A DNA stretch of 64,000 bases from a bacterium (GCA_905221145.1 CAJNCA010000003.1:1-64000), one strand, 5' to 3'; positions 1 through 8,937 are shown, numbered from the stretch's first letter. Notes: generated by a model not told the origin, from the letters alone. Translations and numbers: made by a program.

Positions 1-76
1 CGAACACAGAAGTTAAGCCCTAGAACGCCGGAAGTAGTTGGGGGTTGCCCCCTGTGAGATATGGAAGTCGCTTAGC
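1..76 (+). rRNA. rrf: 5S ribosomal RNA, 3' part
   Basis: The window opens inside a 5S rRNA gene. The CGAACACAGAAGTTAAGCCC stretch is the conserved 5S loop region, and the sequence closes with GGAAGTCGCTTAGC, the usual streptococcal 3' end. The 5' third lies outside the window. A tRNA cluster begins four bases later, so this is the tail of an rRNA operon. Confidence 0.95.
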
Positions 77-80
77 TCTA

Positions 81-153
81 GGGAGTTTAGCTCAGCTGGG
101 AGAGCATCTGCCTTACAAGCAGAGGGTCAGCGGTTCGATCCCGTTAACTCCCA
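81..153 (+). tRNA. tRNA-Val (anticodon TAC)
   Basis: A 73-nt cloverleaf with a 7-bp acceptor stem (GGGAGTT/AACTCCC) and a GGTTCGATCC T-arm. The anticodon loop CTTACAA reads TAC at 114-116. CCA is not encoded as a full tail. It lies four bases after 5S and is probably cotranscribed with the rRNA. Confidence 0.97.
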
Positions 154-155
154 AA

Positions 156-228
156 GGTCCCGTAGTGTAGCGGTTATCACGTCGCCCTGTCACGGCGAAG
201 ATCGCGGGTTCGATTCCCGTCGGGACCG
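156..228 (+). tRNA. tRNA-Asp (anticodon GTC)
   Basis: A 73-nt cloverleaf with acceptor GGTCCCG/CGGGACC, anticodon stem-loop GCCCTGTCACGGC giving GTC, and T-arm GGGTTCGATTCCC. Only two bases separate it from tRNA-Val, as expected for a processed polycistronic array. Confidence 0.97.
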
Positions 229-252
229 TTTAAGATAACGTAAGTTATTTTA

Positions 253-325
253 GACTCGTTAGCTCAGTTGGTAGAGCAATTGACTTTTAATCAATGGGTC
301 ACTGGTTCGAGCCCAGTACGGGTCA
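253..325 (+). tRNA. tRNA-Lys (anticodon TTT)
   Basis: A 73-nt cloverleaf with acceptor GACTCGT/ACGGGTC (one T-G pair), anticodon loop ACTTTTAA giving TTT, and T-arm TGGTTCGAGCCCA. It is the third gene in the array after 5S. Confidence 0.97.
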
Positions 326-330
326 TATAT

Positions 331-412
331 GCGGGTTTGGCGGAATTGGCAGACGCACCAGATTTAGGATCTGGCGCTTAACGGCGTGGGGGTTCAAGTC
401 CCTTAACCCGCA
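331..412 (+). tRNA. tRNA-Leu (anticodon TAG)
   Basis: An 82-nt class II tRNA with a long variable arm (GCGCTTAACGGCGT) and acceptor GCGGGTT/AACCCGC. The anticodon loop TTTAGGA reads TAG, so it decodes CUN leucine codons. Confidence 0.97.
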
Positions 413-430
413 TTAAGATATAATAAATGA

Positions 431-503
431 GCCGGCTTAGCTCAGTTGGTAGAGCATCTGATTTGTAATCAGAGGGTCGCGTGTTCAAGTCATGTAGCCG
501 GCA
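431..503 (+). tRNA. tRNA-Thr (anticodon TGT)
   Basis: A 73-nt cloverleaf with acceptor GCCGGCT/AGCCGGC and anticodon stem-loop TCTGATTTGTAATCAGA giving TGT. The T-arm GTGTTCAAGTCAT has an A in place of the more common G after TTC, which is acceptable. Confidence 0.97.
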
Positions 504-525
504 TTTTTAGATAGAAGAAAACAGT

Positions 526-597
526 GCGAACGTAGTTCAGTGGTAGAACACCACCTTGCCAAGGTGGGGGTCGCGGGTTCGAATCCCGTCGTTCGCT
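526..597 (+). tRNA. tRNA-Gly (anticodon GCC)
   Basis: A 72-nt cloverleaf with acceptor GCGAACG/CGTTCGC, anticodon stem-loop CCACCTTGCCAAGGTGG giving GCC, and T-arm GGGTTCGAATCCC. Confidence 0.97.
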
Positions 598-604
598 TAG
601 AGAG

Positions 605-690
605 GCCGGGGTGGCGGAACTGGCAGACGCACAGGACTTAAAATCCTGCGATTGGTAACGATCGTACCGGTTCGATTCCGGTCCTCGGCA
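605..690 (+). tRNA. tRNA-Leu (anticodon TAA)
   Basis: An 86-nt class II tRNA with acceptor GCCGGGG/CCTCGGC (one G-T pair) and a long variable arm around 651-668. The anticodon stem-loop CAGGACTTAAAATCCTG gives TAA. It is the second leucine tRNA in the array and complements the TAG isoacceptor at 331-412. Confidence 0.96.
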
Positions 691-701
691 TAATATAATG
701 A

Positions 702-775
702 GCACCCTTAGCTCAACTGGATAGAGTACCTGACTACGAATCAGGCGGTTAGAGGTTCGACTCCTCTAGGGTGCA
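702..775 (+). tRNA. tRNA-Arg (anticodon ACG)
   Basis: A 74-nt cloverleaf with acceptor GCACCCT/AGGGTGC and anticodon stem-loop CCTGACTACGAATCAGG giving ACG. Its A34 is the substrate of tRNA adenosine deaminase, giving inosine that reads CGN codons. Confidence 0.97.
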
Positions 776-790
776 TTTTTCTATTTAACT

Positions 791-864
791 CGGGAAGTAG
801 CTCAGCTTGGTAGAGTACTTGGTTTGGGACCAAGGTGTCGCAGGTTCGAATCCTGTCTTCCCGA
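791..864 (+). tRNA. tRNA-Pro (anticodon TGG)
   Basis: A 74-nt cloverleaf with acceptor CGGGAAG/CTTCCCG, anticodon stem-loop CTTGGTTTGGGACCAAG giving TGG, and T-arm AGGTTCGAATCCT. It is the last tRNA of the array; a terminator follows within 10 bases. Confidence 0.97.
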
Positions 865-874
865 TTCATTACAG

Positions 875-898
875 AGATACGTAAGAGTATCTTTTTTT
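875..898 (+). terminator. terminator of the rRNA/tRNA operon
   Basis: A short hairpin AGATAC/GTATCT with a six-base loop leads directly into seven Ts. It is the first of two tandem terminators after tRNA-Pro. Confidence 0.75.
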
Positions 899-921
899 AA
901 AACTAGATATTATATACATTA

Positions 922-952
922 AGAGAGAATCAATTTGGTTCTCTCTTTTTTT
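922..952 (+). terminator. second, tandem terminator
   Basis: The stem AGAGAGAA/TTCTCTCT is followed by a long T run. A tandem pair is common after heavily transcribed rRNA operons. The insertion-sequence remnant begins immediately after the T run. Confidence 0.75.
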
Positions 953-1221
953 GGCTCTATAATATTTGTAGTGGGGATATTATGGAGCCTATTTTTGTGT
1001 AGAAAAAAGTCCCATATGACCTATAATGAAAAGCGACAAAACAACTCGATATCAAAGACTCAAACATCAAAATTCTAGACATCATCAATAAGGGTACACA
1101 CAAGGAAATCACCGCCAAACTGGATTTTGAGCCTCCATTGTGTCCTAACGGTCGAAGTCAAATGAAGAAATATGACTTTCAAAAATCGTCTAAAATTCCT
1201 TTAAAATCAGCGTATACTTAA
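953..1221 (+). mobile_element. remnant of an ISL3-family insertion sequence (IS1167/IS1193-like)
   Basis: The stretch starts with GGCTCTATAATATTTGTAGT, which fits the left terminal repeat of the pneumococcal ISL3 elements as I recall it. It then holds a fragment of a transposase reading frame (1030-1221). No right end, no catalytic domain and no complete gene are present, so it is an immobile 5' fragment. The left end can fold on itself: GGCTCTATAATAT (953-965) pairs with ATATTATGGAGCC (977-989) with one wobble. Family assignment rests on the protein fragment; the terminal-repeat match is from memory. Confidence 0.7.
1030..1221 (+). pseudogene. ISL3-family transposase fragment, N-terminal part only
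   Basis: Translation from 1030 gives LDIKDSNIKILDIINKGTHK at its core and continues through EITAKLDFEPPLCPNGRSQM to a stop at 1219-1221. Intact ISL3 transposases have a zinc-binding CPxCGS motif here; this copy reads CPNGRS, so the second cysteine is lost. There is an upstream in-frame stop (1027-1029) and no good start codon. About 60 residues remain of a protein normally more than 400 long, and the DDE catalytic region is absent. It is non-functional. Confidence 0.8.
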
Positions 1222-1259
1222 ACTACAGTATTTTCAATAAATACTGTAGTTTAAGTATA
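1213..1259. repeat. perfect 21-bp inverted repeat with 5-nt loop
   Basis: Bases 1213-1233 are the exact reverse complement of 1239-1259, with the loop TCAAT between them. The 5' arm supplies the last codons and stop of the transposase fragment. No T run follows, so a simple terminator is not the obvious reading. It could be the scar of a rearrangement or an operator; the sequence does not decide. Confidence 0.9.
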
Positions 1260-1509
1260 AACATTGGAATTTAATAGATTTTATAACTCTTATTAACTTT
1301 TTAATAAAGCACTAGAAGAGTTTCTGTTGAATCTATAGTATATATTCTTATGTTATAAAAATTGCTGCTATTACGATTTTAAATAAGTATTAGTTTACAT
1401 TATAGTTTGAATTGAATTTAATGTCACGATAAAGGAAGTGACTATAGATTCTATTTTACCTCATGTTTTATTGTATAGTGTATCTTGCTTGTTTTGAACA
1501 GTATATTTT
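1260..1509. other. AT-rich gap with no recognisable gene
   Basis: About 250 bases of very AT-rich sequence lie between the inverted repeat and the promoter of the next operon. I see no open frame with a ribosome binding site and no RNA gene on either strand. Decayed IS-flanking DNA is the simplest reading. Confidence 0.6.
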
Positions 1510-1580
1510 ATGACATTTGTCATATTTCCTAGTGACAGAAGCATCTAGCTCCGCTAACTTCAAAGGGCTATAATTGAAGT
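1510..1580 (+). promoter_or_regulatory. promoter and candidate operator of the ABC/two-component operon
   Basis: A perfect dyad ATGACA-TT-TGTCAT occupies 1510-1523, and a third half site TGACA lies at 1533-1537, 22 bp from the first TGACA, which places both on the same helix face. A -10 box TATAAT is at 1569-1574; the -35 is poor, which suits an activated promoter. The likely binder is the NarL-type regulator encoded at 4692, since such loci are often self-regulated. That link is inference. Confidence 0.5.
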
Positions 1581-1600
1581 ATGAAATGGAGGAAGAAGAG

Positions 1601-1792
1601 ATGAGAAATAAAATGATTATAGCAGTGAGTTTAGTAGTAGCAGGAGTTATGACCTATCTCATGTTTTCAGGGTTGGATGAGGATTTCTACCATTTTCCTT
1701 GGGAGCTCTTTGCTGGCTTTGGAATGATGTCTTGGCTTATCAGAGAAGGTTTGAAATTGGTCAGAGATGTGAAAAAGGAGTTTGAAAAATGA
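1601..1792 (+). CDS. small membrane protein (63 aa), first gene of the ABC/two-component operon
   Basis: I do not recognise a named family. The ATG at 1601 is preceded by GGAGGAAGAAG, so it is preferred over the upstream TTG at 1574, which overlaps the -10 region. The product has two hydrophobic segments: residues about 4-24 (IIAVSLVVAGVMTYLMF) and 34-50 (ELFAGFGMMSWLI). A basic tail, KLVRDVKKEFEK, follows. Its stop overlaps the start of the next gene (ATGA). It sits at the head of an operon with an ABC-2 exporter and a histidine kinase, so a role as a small partner or sensor subunit is possible but unproven. Confidence 0.8.
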   Translation: MRNKMIIAVSLVVAGVMTYLMFSGLDEDFYHFPWELFAGFGMMSWLIREGLKLVRDVKKEFEK

Positions 1793-1983
1793 AAAAAGCG
1801 TTTCTCTATCTTTTTATTGGACTATCACTAGTGGTATGGTTGGTAGAAATGTTTACAGGTTGGTTTGATCAAGCCTTCCTTCACCAAGCCATTCGCGGTG
1901 CTTGGGGACTAGGATTTATGATTTTTATCGCCTTTCCTATGGGAAAGGAGTGGCTGAAAGGAGAATATCATGAACATGATTAA
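1789..1983 (+). CDS. small membrane protein (64 aa), second gene of the operon
   Basis: This is a hypothetical protein with two hydrophobic helices (about residues 4-22 and 38-52) and a short charged tail, KGEYHEHD. It resembles its 63-residue neighbour in size and layout, which suggests a pair of related membrane partners. The start overlaps the previous stop by 4 bp, and its 3' end overlaps the ABC ATPase gene by 14 bp, so translation is tightly coupled. It carries no catalytic motif. A function in modulating the exporter or the kinase is inferred from position only. Confidence 0.8.
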   Translation: MKKAFLYLFIGLSLVVWLVEMFTGWFDQAFLHQAIRGAWGLGFMIFIAFPMGKEWLKGEYHEHD

Positions 1984-2854
1984 GGTAGAAAGCCTAAATA
2001 AAAACATCAAGGGCAAGGCTATTTTGAAGGATATTTCCTTTGAGGTAGCTGAAGGTGAATGCGTCGCCTTGATTGGGCCCAATGGTGCTGGGAAGACCAC
2101 ACTTTTGGACTGTCTGCTTGGAGATAAACTAGTCACAAGCGGTCAAGTAACCATTCAAGGCTTGTCAGCGACGAGTTCTCAGTTAGACTACACAAGATCC
2201 TATCTCCCTCAAGAAAATGTAATTGTTCAAAAATTAAAGGTAAAAGAGTTGATTGTTTTCTTTCAACGTATCTATCCAAATCCCTTGAGCGAGCAAGAAA
2301 TTGATCAACTATTGCAGTTTGACAAGCAACAAAAAGAGCAATTCGCAGAAAAATTATCAGGCGGTCAAAAGCGTCTTTTCTCTTTTGTTTTAACTTTAAT
2401 TGGGCGACCAAAGTTAATCTTTTTAGATGAGCCTACTTCAGCCATGGATACTTCAACTCGTCAACGTTTTTGGGAGATTGTTCAGGATTTAAAAACACAA
2501 GGAGTCACCATTCTTTATTCGTCCCATTATATTGAGGAAGTGGAACACACCGCAGACCGCATTTTGCTCTTAAATAAGGGAGAGTTGATTCGAGATACGA
2601 CACCTCTAGCTATGCGTAGCGAGGAAATAGAAAAGCACTTTATCCTTCCTATAGCTTACAAGGAAGTCGTAGAGCAGTCAAACTTGGTTGAAAACTGGTC
2701 ACAAAAACAAGATGCCCTGCAAGTAGTCACACGTGAAGCGGATGCTTTCTGGGAACTGTTAGTCAGAGCAGGATGTAGGATTCAAGAAATTGAAGTCAAT
2801 AATCGCAGTTTGCTGGATACAATCTTTGAAGAAACACAAAAGGGAGATGACTAA
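1970..2854 (+). CDS. ABC transporter ATP-binding protein (294 aa)
   Basis: This is the ATPase subunit of an ABC-2 type exporter. Walker A is GPNGAGKTT (residues 36-44), the Q-loop region is YLPQEN, the signature is LSGGQKR, Walker B is LIFLDEPTSAMD and the switch histidine lies in YSSHYIEE. The fold ends near residue 215; about 80 residues follow as a C-terminal extension typical of drug and lantibiotic exporters (CcmA/BcrA type). The start has GGAGAATATC before it. It is followed by its permease and then a histidine kinase/regulator pair, an order seen in DesKR- and LnrJK-type loci. The substrate is unknown; membrane-active peptides or lipids are the usual guess. Confidence 0.92.
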   Translation: MNMIKVESLNKNIKGKAILKDISFEVAEGECVALIGPNGAGKTTLLDCLLGDKLVTSGQVTIQGLSATSSQLDYTRSYLPQENVIVQKLKVKELIVFFQRIYPNPLSEQEIDQLLQFDKQQKEQFAEKLSGGQKRLFSFVLTLIGRPKLIFLDEPTSAMDTSTRQRFWEIVQDLKTQGVTILYSSHYIEEVEHTADRILLLNKGELIRDTTPLAMRSEEIEKHFILPIAYKEVVEQSNLVENWSQKQDALQVVTREADAFWELLVRAGCRIQEIEVNNRSLLDTIFEETQKGDD

Positions 2855-2855
2855 G

Positions 2856-3592
2856 ATGAAACGATTGATCGCACTAAACAAGATAGAATTTCTATTGACC
2901 AAACGACAATTAGTAACTTATCTATTGTCAGTAGGGATGCCGACGGCCTTCTATTTATTCTTTTCAGGCATGTATCAGGACACACCAGGTGGGCCAGCTA
3001 ATTTTATGCGTGATTACCTCATCTCCATGACGGCTTTTTCCATGATGTCGACTGCTATGTTTTCATTCCCAGCTGTTTTACATACCGATAAGATCAACAA
3101 CTGGCAGAAAACATTACGCCATACTCCAGTAAATATGGTAGAATATTATCTATCAAAGATAACAAGTATGATGGTTGATTATCTGGTTTCAATCCTGGTT
3201 GTTTTCTCAGTTGGGCATTTTGTAAGAGGTGTGGACATGTCTCTTGGAAATTGGATTGGGGCGGCGCTCTTGCTGATTGTAGGAAGTATTTCCTTTGTAG
3301 CGCTTGGCCTGACCCTGACTCTCTTGCCGTCTAGTCAGCTGATGTCTGTCGTGGGCAATCTTCTCTATCTAGGTTTGGCTGTGTTAGGTGGACTCTGGAT
3401 GCCTATCTCTTTATTTCCAGACTGGATGCAAGCAGTCGGTAAGTGTCTACCAACCTATCAGTTGATGGAGTTGGTCAAGACCTTCTTAAACGAGGGTGGC
3501 ATCAATTTATCAGCCACAGTTTATCTACTTGTTTTTTCAGTAGTTTTGTTTGGTTTGACCATTTATCTTCAAGGTCATAAGGAGAATGCTTA

Positions 3593-3593
<1 letters not shown>
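2856..3593 (+). CDS. ABC-2 type permease (245 aa)
   Basis: This is the membrane subunit partnering the ATPase encoded just upstream. An ATG at 2856, one base after the ATPase stop and behind AGGGAGATGACTAAG, is a better start than in-frame codons inside the ATPase gene. The protein shows six hydrophobic segments with the ABC-2 layout: a cytoplasmic N-terminal stretch ending near residue 20, then paired helices, with an LGLAVLGGLWMPISLFPDW loop before the last helix. That last motif is characteristic of ABC-2 permeases. The stop codon shares one base with the kinase start. Confidence 0.9.
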
Positions 3594-5291
<1,698 letters not shown>

Positions 5292-5358
5292 TACTATCAT
5301 ATCTCGAAAACCATTATGTGCTAAAATTGATGGGATTGAATGGAACAATACTAACTTT

Positions 5359-5390
5359 AGGAGGGTGGGATTCCTCCTTTTTCTTTTTTT
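5359..5390 (+). terminator. terminator of the ABC/two-component operon
   Basis: The hairpin AGGAGG/CCTCCT with an eight-base loop is followed by TTTTCTTTTTTT. It separates the operon from the ribosomal-protein promoter about 50 bp further on. Confidence 0.8.
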
Positions 5391-5439
5391 GGGGAGCACT
5401 ACAAAAGAGCTAAAATTAAGAATAAAAAAGAAAAATATC

Positions 5440-5469
5440 TTGACAACCAATAGAAAATTTTGTTACAAT
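5440..5469 (+). promoter_or_regulatory. promoter of the str operon (rpsL)
   Basis: A consensus -35 TTGACA (5440-5445) and -10 TACAAT (5464-5469) are separated by 18 bp. This is the strongest-looking vegetative promoter in the window, as expected for ribosomal protein genes. It gives an untranslated leader of about 130 nt. Confidence 0.85.
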
Positions 5470-5475
5470 AATAGA

Positions 5476-5606
5476 CGGTACTTTTTACTTTTGGTCTCTC
5501 AAGAGTGTACAGGGACGTGCTGACAAATGTTGCAAAAGTACACACAGATGGTAGCTGTCACCAAGTGTATCATCACCAAAAATAAAAAAAACACAGGAGA
5601 ATGTAG
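5476..5606 (+). promoter_or_regulatory. rpsL leader with long-range pairing
   Basis: GTACTTTT (5478-5485) is complementary to AAAAGTAC (5534-5541), enclosing a region with smaller possible stems. The leader is long for a streptococcal gene. It may carry ribosomal-protein autoregulation; no known family could be assigned by eye. Confidence 0.35.
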
Positions 5607-6020
5607 ATGCCTACAATTAACCAATTGGTTCGCAAACCGCGTAAATCAAAAGTAGAAAAATCTAAATCACCAGCTTTGAACGTTGGTTACAACAGTCATA
5701 AAAAAGTTCAAACAAATGTTTCTTCACCACAAAAACGTGGTGTTGCAACTCGTGTTGGAACAATGACACCTAAAAAACCTAACTCAGCCCTTCGTAAATT
5801 CGCTCGTGTACGTTTGAGCAACCTTATCGAAGTTACTGCCTACATCCCAGGTATCGGACACAACTTGCAAGAGCACAGCGTGGTGCTTCTTCGTGGTGGA
5901 CGTGTAAAAGACCTTCCAGGGGTACGTTACCATATCGTCCGTGGTGCACTTGATACTGCAGGTGTTAACGATCGTAAACAAGGCCGTTCTAAATACGGTA
6001 CTAAACGTCCAAAAGCATAA
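5607..6020 (+). CDS. rpsL: 30S ribosomal protein S12 (137 aa)
   Basis: S12 is part of the decoding centre of the small subunit. Full length for Streptococcus (137 residues). The conserved [11 protein letters not shown] (from residue 54) and [14 protein letters not shown] loops are intact. Lys56 and Lys101, positions altered in streptomycin-resistant pneumococci, are both lysine, so nothing here predicts resistance. The start follows ACAGGAGAATGTAG. It is the first gene of the str operon rpsL-rpsG-fusA, with strong codon bias towards abundant tRNAs. Confidence 0.99.
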   Translation: MPTINQLVRKPRKSKVEKSKSPALNVGYNSHKKVQTNVSSPQKRGVATRVGTMTPKKPNSALRKFARVRLSNLIEVTAYIPGIGHNLQEHSVVLLRGGRVKDLPGVRYHIVRGALDTAGVNDRKQGRSKYGTKRPKA

Positions 6021-6039
6021 GGAAAGGGGATAAAGAGAA

Positions 6040-6510
6040 ATGAGTCGTAAAAATAGAGCTCCAAAACGTGACGTATTGCCAGATCCGCTTTACAATTCAC
6101 AATTAGTTACTCGTCTTATCAACCGCGTTATGCTTGACGGTAAACGTGGTACAGCTGCTTCAATCGTTTACGGTGCTTTTGAGCAAATCAAAGAAGCTAC
6201 TGGTAACGATGCACTTGAAGTATTTGAAACAGCTATGGAAAACATCATGCCTGTACTTGAAGTACGCGCACGTCGTGTTGGTGGATCTAACTACCAAGTC
6301 CCAGTTGAAGTACGTCCAGAACGTCGTACAACACTTGGACTTCGTTGGTTGGTAACAATCGCTCGTCTTCGTGGTGAACACACAATGCAAGACCGTCTTG
6401 CAAAAGAAATCTTGGATGCTGCTAACAACACTGGTGCAGCAGTTAAGAAACGTGAAGACACTCACCGTATGGCTGAAGCTAACCGTGCATTCGCACACTT
6501 CCGTTGGTAA
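6040..6510 (+). CDS. rpsG: 30S ribosomal protein S7 (156 aa)
   Basis: S7 nucleates assembly of the 3' major domain of 16S rRNA and lines the E site. The sequence is full length (156 residues), starts [18 protein letters not shown] and contains the conserved [19 protein letters not shown] hairpin region and the basic end [14 protein letters not shown]. It begins 19 bp after rpsL behind AAAGGGGATAAAGAGA. In enterobacteria S7 is the translational repressor of the str operon by binding the rpsL-rpsG gap; here that gap is too short, and the structured RNA lies downstream of rpsG instead. Confidence 0.99.
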
Positions 6511-6523
6511 AATCATGATGCTA

Positions 6524-6615
6524 GGAACGGTAAGGATGCAAGGTGAAAATAGGAAACTGACGCAGTATTCGACGAATACAAGGAAGTTTATCTTTTTCAC
6601 ACAGCATCCCGTTCC
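6524..6615 (+). ncRNA. long nested hairpin in the rpsG-fusA gap (candidate cis-regulatory RNA)
   Basis: Six helices nest in order: GGAACG (6524-6529)/CGTTCC (6610-6615), GGATGC (6534-6539)/GCATCC (6604-6609), GTGAAAA (6543-6549)/TTTTCAC (6594-6600), AAACT (6554-6558)/AGTTT (6585-6589), and an apical GTATTC (6565-6570)/GAATAC (6574-6579) with loop GAC. Small bulges lie between them. The chance of so many ordered pairings is low. It starts 13 bases after the rpsG stop. I know no named family for it. Confidence 0.6.
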
Positions 6616-6625
6616 GGCTCAAATC

Positions 6626-6677
6626 GGCTAATTAACTTTAGCCCGAGTTCAACTCAACTTACCATCTCGTAAGTTGA
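6626..6677 (+). ncRNA. two further stems between the long hairpin and the terminator
   Basis: GGCTAA (6626-6631) pairs with TTAGCC (6638-6643), and TCAACTTAC (6654-6662) pairs with GTAAGTTGA (6669-6677). Together with the nested hairpin upstream and the terminator downstream, they make a four-domain structured RNA of about 200 nt. Confidence 0.5.
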
Positions 6678-6704
6678 AACCAACAATAGCATGAAAACAT
6701 TGAG

Positions 6705-6729
6705 AACGGGTAGGTCCTGCCTATCCGTT
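6705..6729 (+). terminator. terminator or attenuator before fusA
   Basis: A 10-bp stem AACGGGTAGG/CCTATCCGTT (one wobble) with loop TCCTG is followed by TTTATT. It lies between rpsG and fusA and would end rpsL-rpsG transcripts or act as an attenuator. Confidence 0.75.
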
Positions 6730-6742
6730 TTTATTAAAATCG

Positions 6743-6751
6743 TGTTATAAT
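6743..6751 (+). promoter_or_regulatory. fusA promoter, extended -10
   Basis: TGTTATAAT is an extended -10 box with its hexamer at 6746-6751. The -35 region falls in the terminator stem. It gives fusA its own transcript with a leader of about 30 nt. Confidence 0.7.
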
Positions 6752-6789
6752 AGAATAGAAATCAAAAATAAATAGGAGAAACAAACCTC

Positions 6790-8871
6790 ATGGCACGCGA
6801 ATTTTCACTTGAAAAAACTCGTAATATCGGTATCATGGCTCACGTCGATGCTGGTAAAACAACAACTACTGAGCGTATTCTTTACTACACTGGTAAAATC
6901 CACAAAATCGGTGAAACTCACGAAGGTGCGTCACAAATGGACTGGATGGAGCAAGAGCAAGAACGTGGTATCACTATCACATCTGCTGCGACAACAGCTC
7001 AATGGAACAACCACCGCGTAAACATCATCGACACACCAGGACACGTGGACTTCACAATCGAAGTACAACGTTCTCTTCGTGTATTGGATGGTGCGGTTAC
7101 CGTTCTTGACTCACAATCAGGTGTTGAGCCTCAAACTGAAACAGTTTGGCGTCAAGCAACTGAGTACGGAGTTCCACGTATCGTATTTGCCAACAAAATG
7201 GACAAAATCGGTGCTGACTTCCTTTACTCTGTAAGCACACTTCACGATCGTCTTCAAGCAAATGCACACCCAATCCAATTGCCAATCGGTTCTGAAGATG
7301 ACTTCCGTGGTATCATCGACTTGATCAAGATGAAAGCTGAAATCTATACTAATGACCTTGGTACAGATATCCTTGAAGAAGATATTCCAGCTGAATACCT
7401 TGACCAAGCTCAAGAATACCGTGAAAAATTGATCGAAGCAGTTGCTGAAACTGACGAAGAATTGATGATGAAATACCTCGAAGGTGAAGAAATCACTAAC
7501 GAAGAATTGAAAGCTGGTATCCGTAAAGCGACTATCAACGTTGAATTCTTCCCAGTATTGTGTGGTTCTGCCTTCAAGAACAAAGGTGTTCAATTGATGC
7601 TTGATGCGGTTATTGACTACCTTCCAAGCCCACTTGACATCCCAGCGATCAAAGGTATCAACCCAGATACAGACGAAGAAGAAACTCGTCCAGCATCTGA
7701 CGAAGAGCCATTTGCAGCTCTTGCCTTCAAGATCATGACAGACCCATTCGTAGGTCGTTTGACATTCTTCCGTGTTTATTCAGGTGTGCTTCAATCAGGT
7801 TCTTACGTATTGAACACTTCTAAAGGTAAACGTGAACGTATCGGACGTATCCTTCAAATGCACGCTAACAGCCGTCAAGAAATCGACACTGTTTACTCAG
7901 GTGATATCGCTGCTGCCGTTGGTTTGAAAGATACTACAACTGGTGACTCTTTGACTGATGAAAAAGCTAAAATCATCCTTGAGTCAATCAACGTTCCAGA
8001 ACCAGTTATCCAATTGATGGTTGAGCCAAAATCTAAAGCAGACCAAGACAAGATGGGTATCGCCCTTCAAAAATTGGCTGAAGAAGATCCAACATTCCGC
8101 GTTGAAACAAACGTTGAAACTGGTGAAACAGTTATCTCTGGTATGGGTGAGCTTCACCTTGACGTCCTTGTTGACCGTATGCGTCGTGAGTTCAAAGTTG
8201 AAGCGAACGTAGGTGCTCCTCAAGTATCTTACCGTGAAACATTCCGCGCTTCTACTCAAGCACGTGGATTCTTCAAACGTCAGTCTGGTGGTAAAGGTCA
8301 ATTCGGTGATGTATGGATTGAATTTACTCCAAATGAAGAAGGTAAAGGATTCGAATTCGAAAACGCAATCGTCGGTGGTGTGGTTCCTCGTGAATTTATC
8401 CCAGCGGTTGAAAAAGGTTTGGTAGAATCTATGGCTAACGGTGTTCTTGCAGGTTACCCAATGGTTGACGTTAAAGCTAAGCTTTACGATGGTTCATACC
8501 ACGATGTCGACTCATCTGAAACTGCCTTCAAGATCGCGGCTTCACTTGCTCTTAAAGAAGCTGCTAAATCAGCACAACCAGCTATCCTTGAACCAATGAT
8601 GCTTGTAACAATCACTGTTCCAGAAGAAAACCTTGGTGATGTTATGGGTCACGTAACTGCTCGTCGTGGACGTGTTGATGGTATGGAAGCACACGGTAAC
8701 AGCCAAATCGTTCGTGCTTACGTTCCACTTGCTGAAATGTTCGGTTACGCAACAGTTCTTCGTTCTGCATCTCAAGGACGTGGTACATTCATGATGGTAT
8801 TTGACCACTACGAAGATGTACCTAAGTCAGTACAAGAAGAAATCATTAAGAAAAACAAAGGTGAAGACTAA
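6790..8871 (+). CDS. fusA: elongation factor G (693 aa)
   Basis: EF-G is the GTPase that drives ribosomal translocation. The G domain shows AHVDAGKTT (17-25), DTPGHVDF (about 81-88) and NKMD (about 135-138); domains II-V follow to residue 693, the usual length. The start is preceded by TAGGAGAAACAAACCTC. Codon use is strongly biased like rpsL and rpsG, matching very high expression. It is the third gene of the str operon but has its own extended -10 promoter behind a terminator, so it can be controlled separately. tuf does not follow; polC does. Confidence 0.99.
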   Translation: MAREFSLEKTRNIGIMAHVDAGKTTTTERILYYTGKIHKIGETHEGASQMDWMEQEQERGITITSAATTAQWNNHRVNIIDTPGHVDFTIEVQRSLRVLDGAVTVLDSQSGVEPQTETVWRQATEYGVPRIVFANKMDKIGADFLYSVSTLHDRLQANAHPIQLPIGSEDDFRGIIDLIKMKAEIYTNDLGTDILEEDIPAEYLDQAQEYREKLIEAVAETDEELMMKYLEGEEITNEELKAGIRKATINVEFFPVLCGSAFKNKGVQLMLDAVIDYLPSPLDIPAIKGINPDTDEEETRPASDEEPFAALAFKIMTDPFVGRLTFFRVYSGVLQSGSYVLNTSKGKRERIGRILQMHANSRQEIDTVYSGDIAAAVGLKDTTTGDSLTDEKAKIILESINVPEPVIQLMVEPKSKADQDKMGIALQKLAEEDPTFRVETNVETGETVISGMGELHLDVLVDRMRREFKVEANVGAPQVSYRETFRASTQARGFFKRQSGGKGQFGDVWIEFTPNEEGKGFEFENAIVGGVVPREFIPAVEKGLVESMANGVLAGYPMVDVKAKLYDGSYHDVDSSETAFKIAASLALKEAAKSAQPAILEPMMLVTITVPEENLGDVMGHVTARRGRVDGMEAHGNSQIVRAYVPLAEMFGYATVLRSASQGRGTFMMVFDHYEDVPKSVQEEIIKKNKGED

Positions 8872-8887
8872 TCAGTCCTCACTCTAG

Positions 8888-8914
8888 AAGGAAGTCACTT
8901 AGTGGCTTCCTTTT
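8888..8914 (+). terminator. fusA terminator
   Basis: The stem AAGGAAGTCAC/GTGGCTTCCTT with a three-base loop (TTA) is followed by TTTGTCTTT. It lies 16 bp after the fusA stop. Confidence 0.85.
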
Positions 8915-8937
8915 GTCTTTAGAAAATACCTCTAAAT

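Noticed and set aside
1026..1090. Small protein starting at ATG 1026 in the IS remnant
   Set aside because: This frame is off the ISL3 transposase frame, has no ribosome site and ends after about 20 codons.
5607..6020. Possible streptomycin-resistance change in rpsL
   Set aside because: Both lysines linked to resistance (Lys56 and Lys101) are intact.
6371..6631. Open frame overlapping rpsG and the structured gap
   Set aside because: It is a frame shadow of rpsG that extends into the hairpins by chance. It has no ribosome site.
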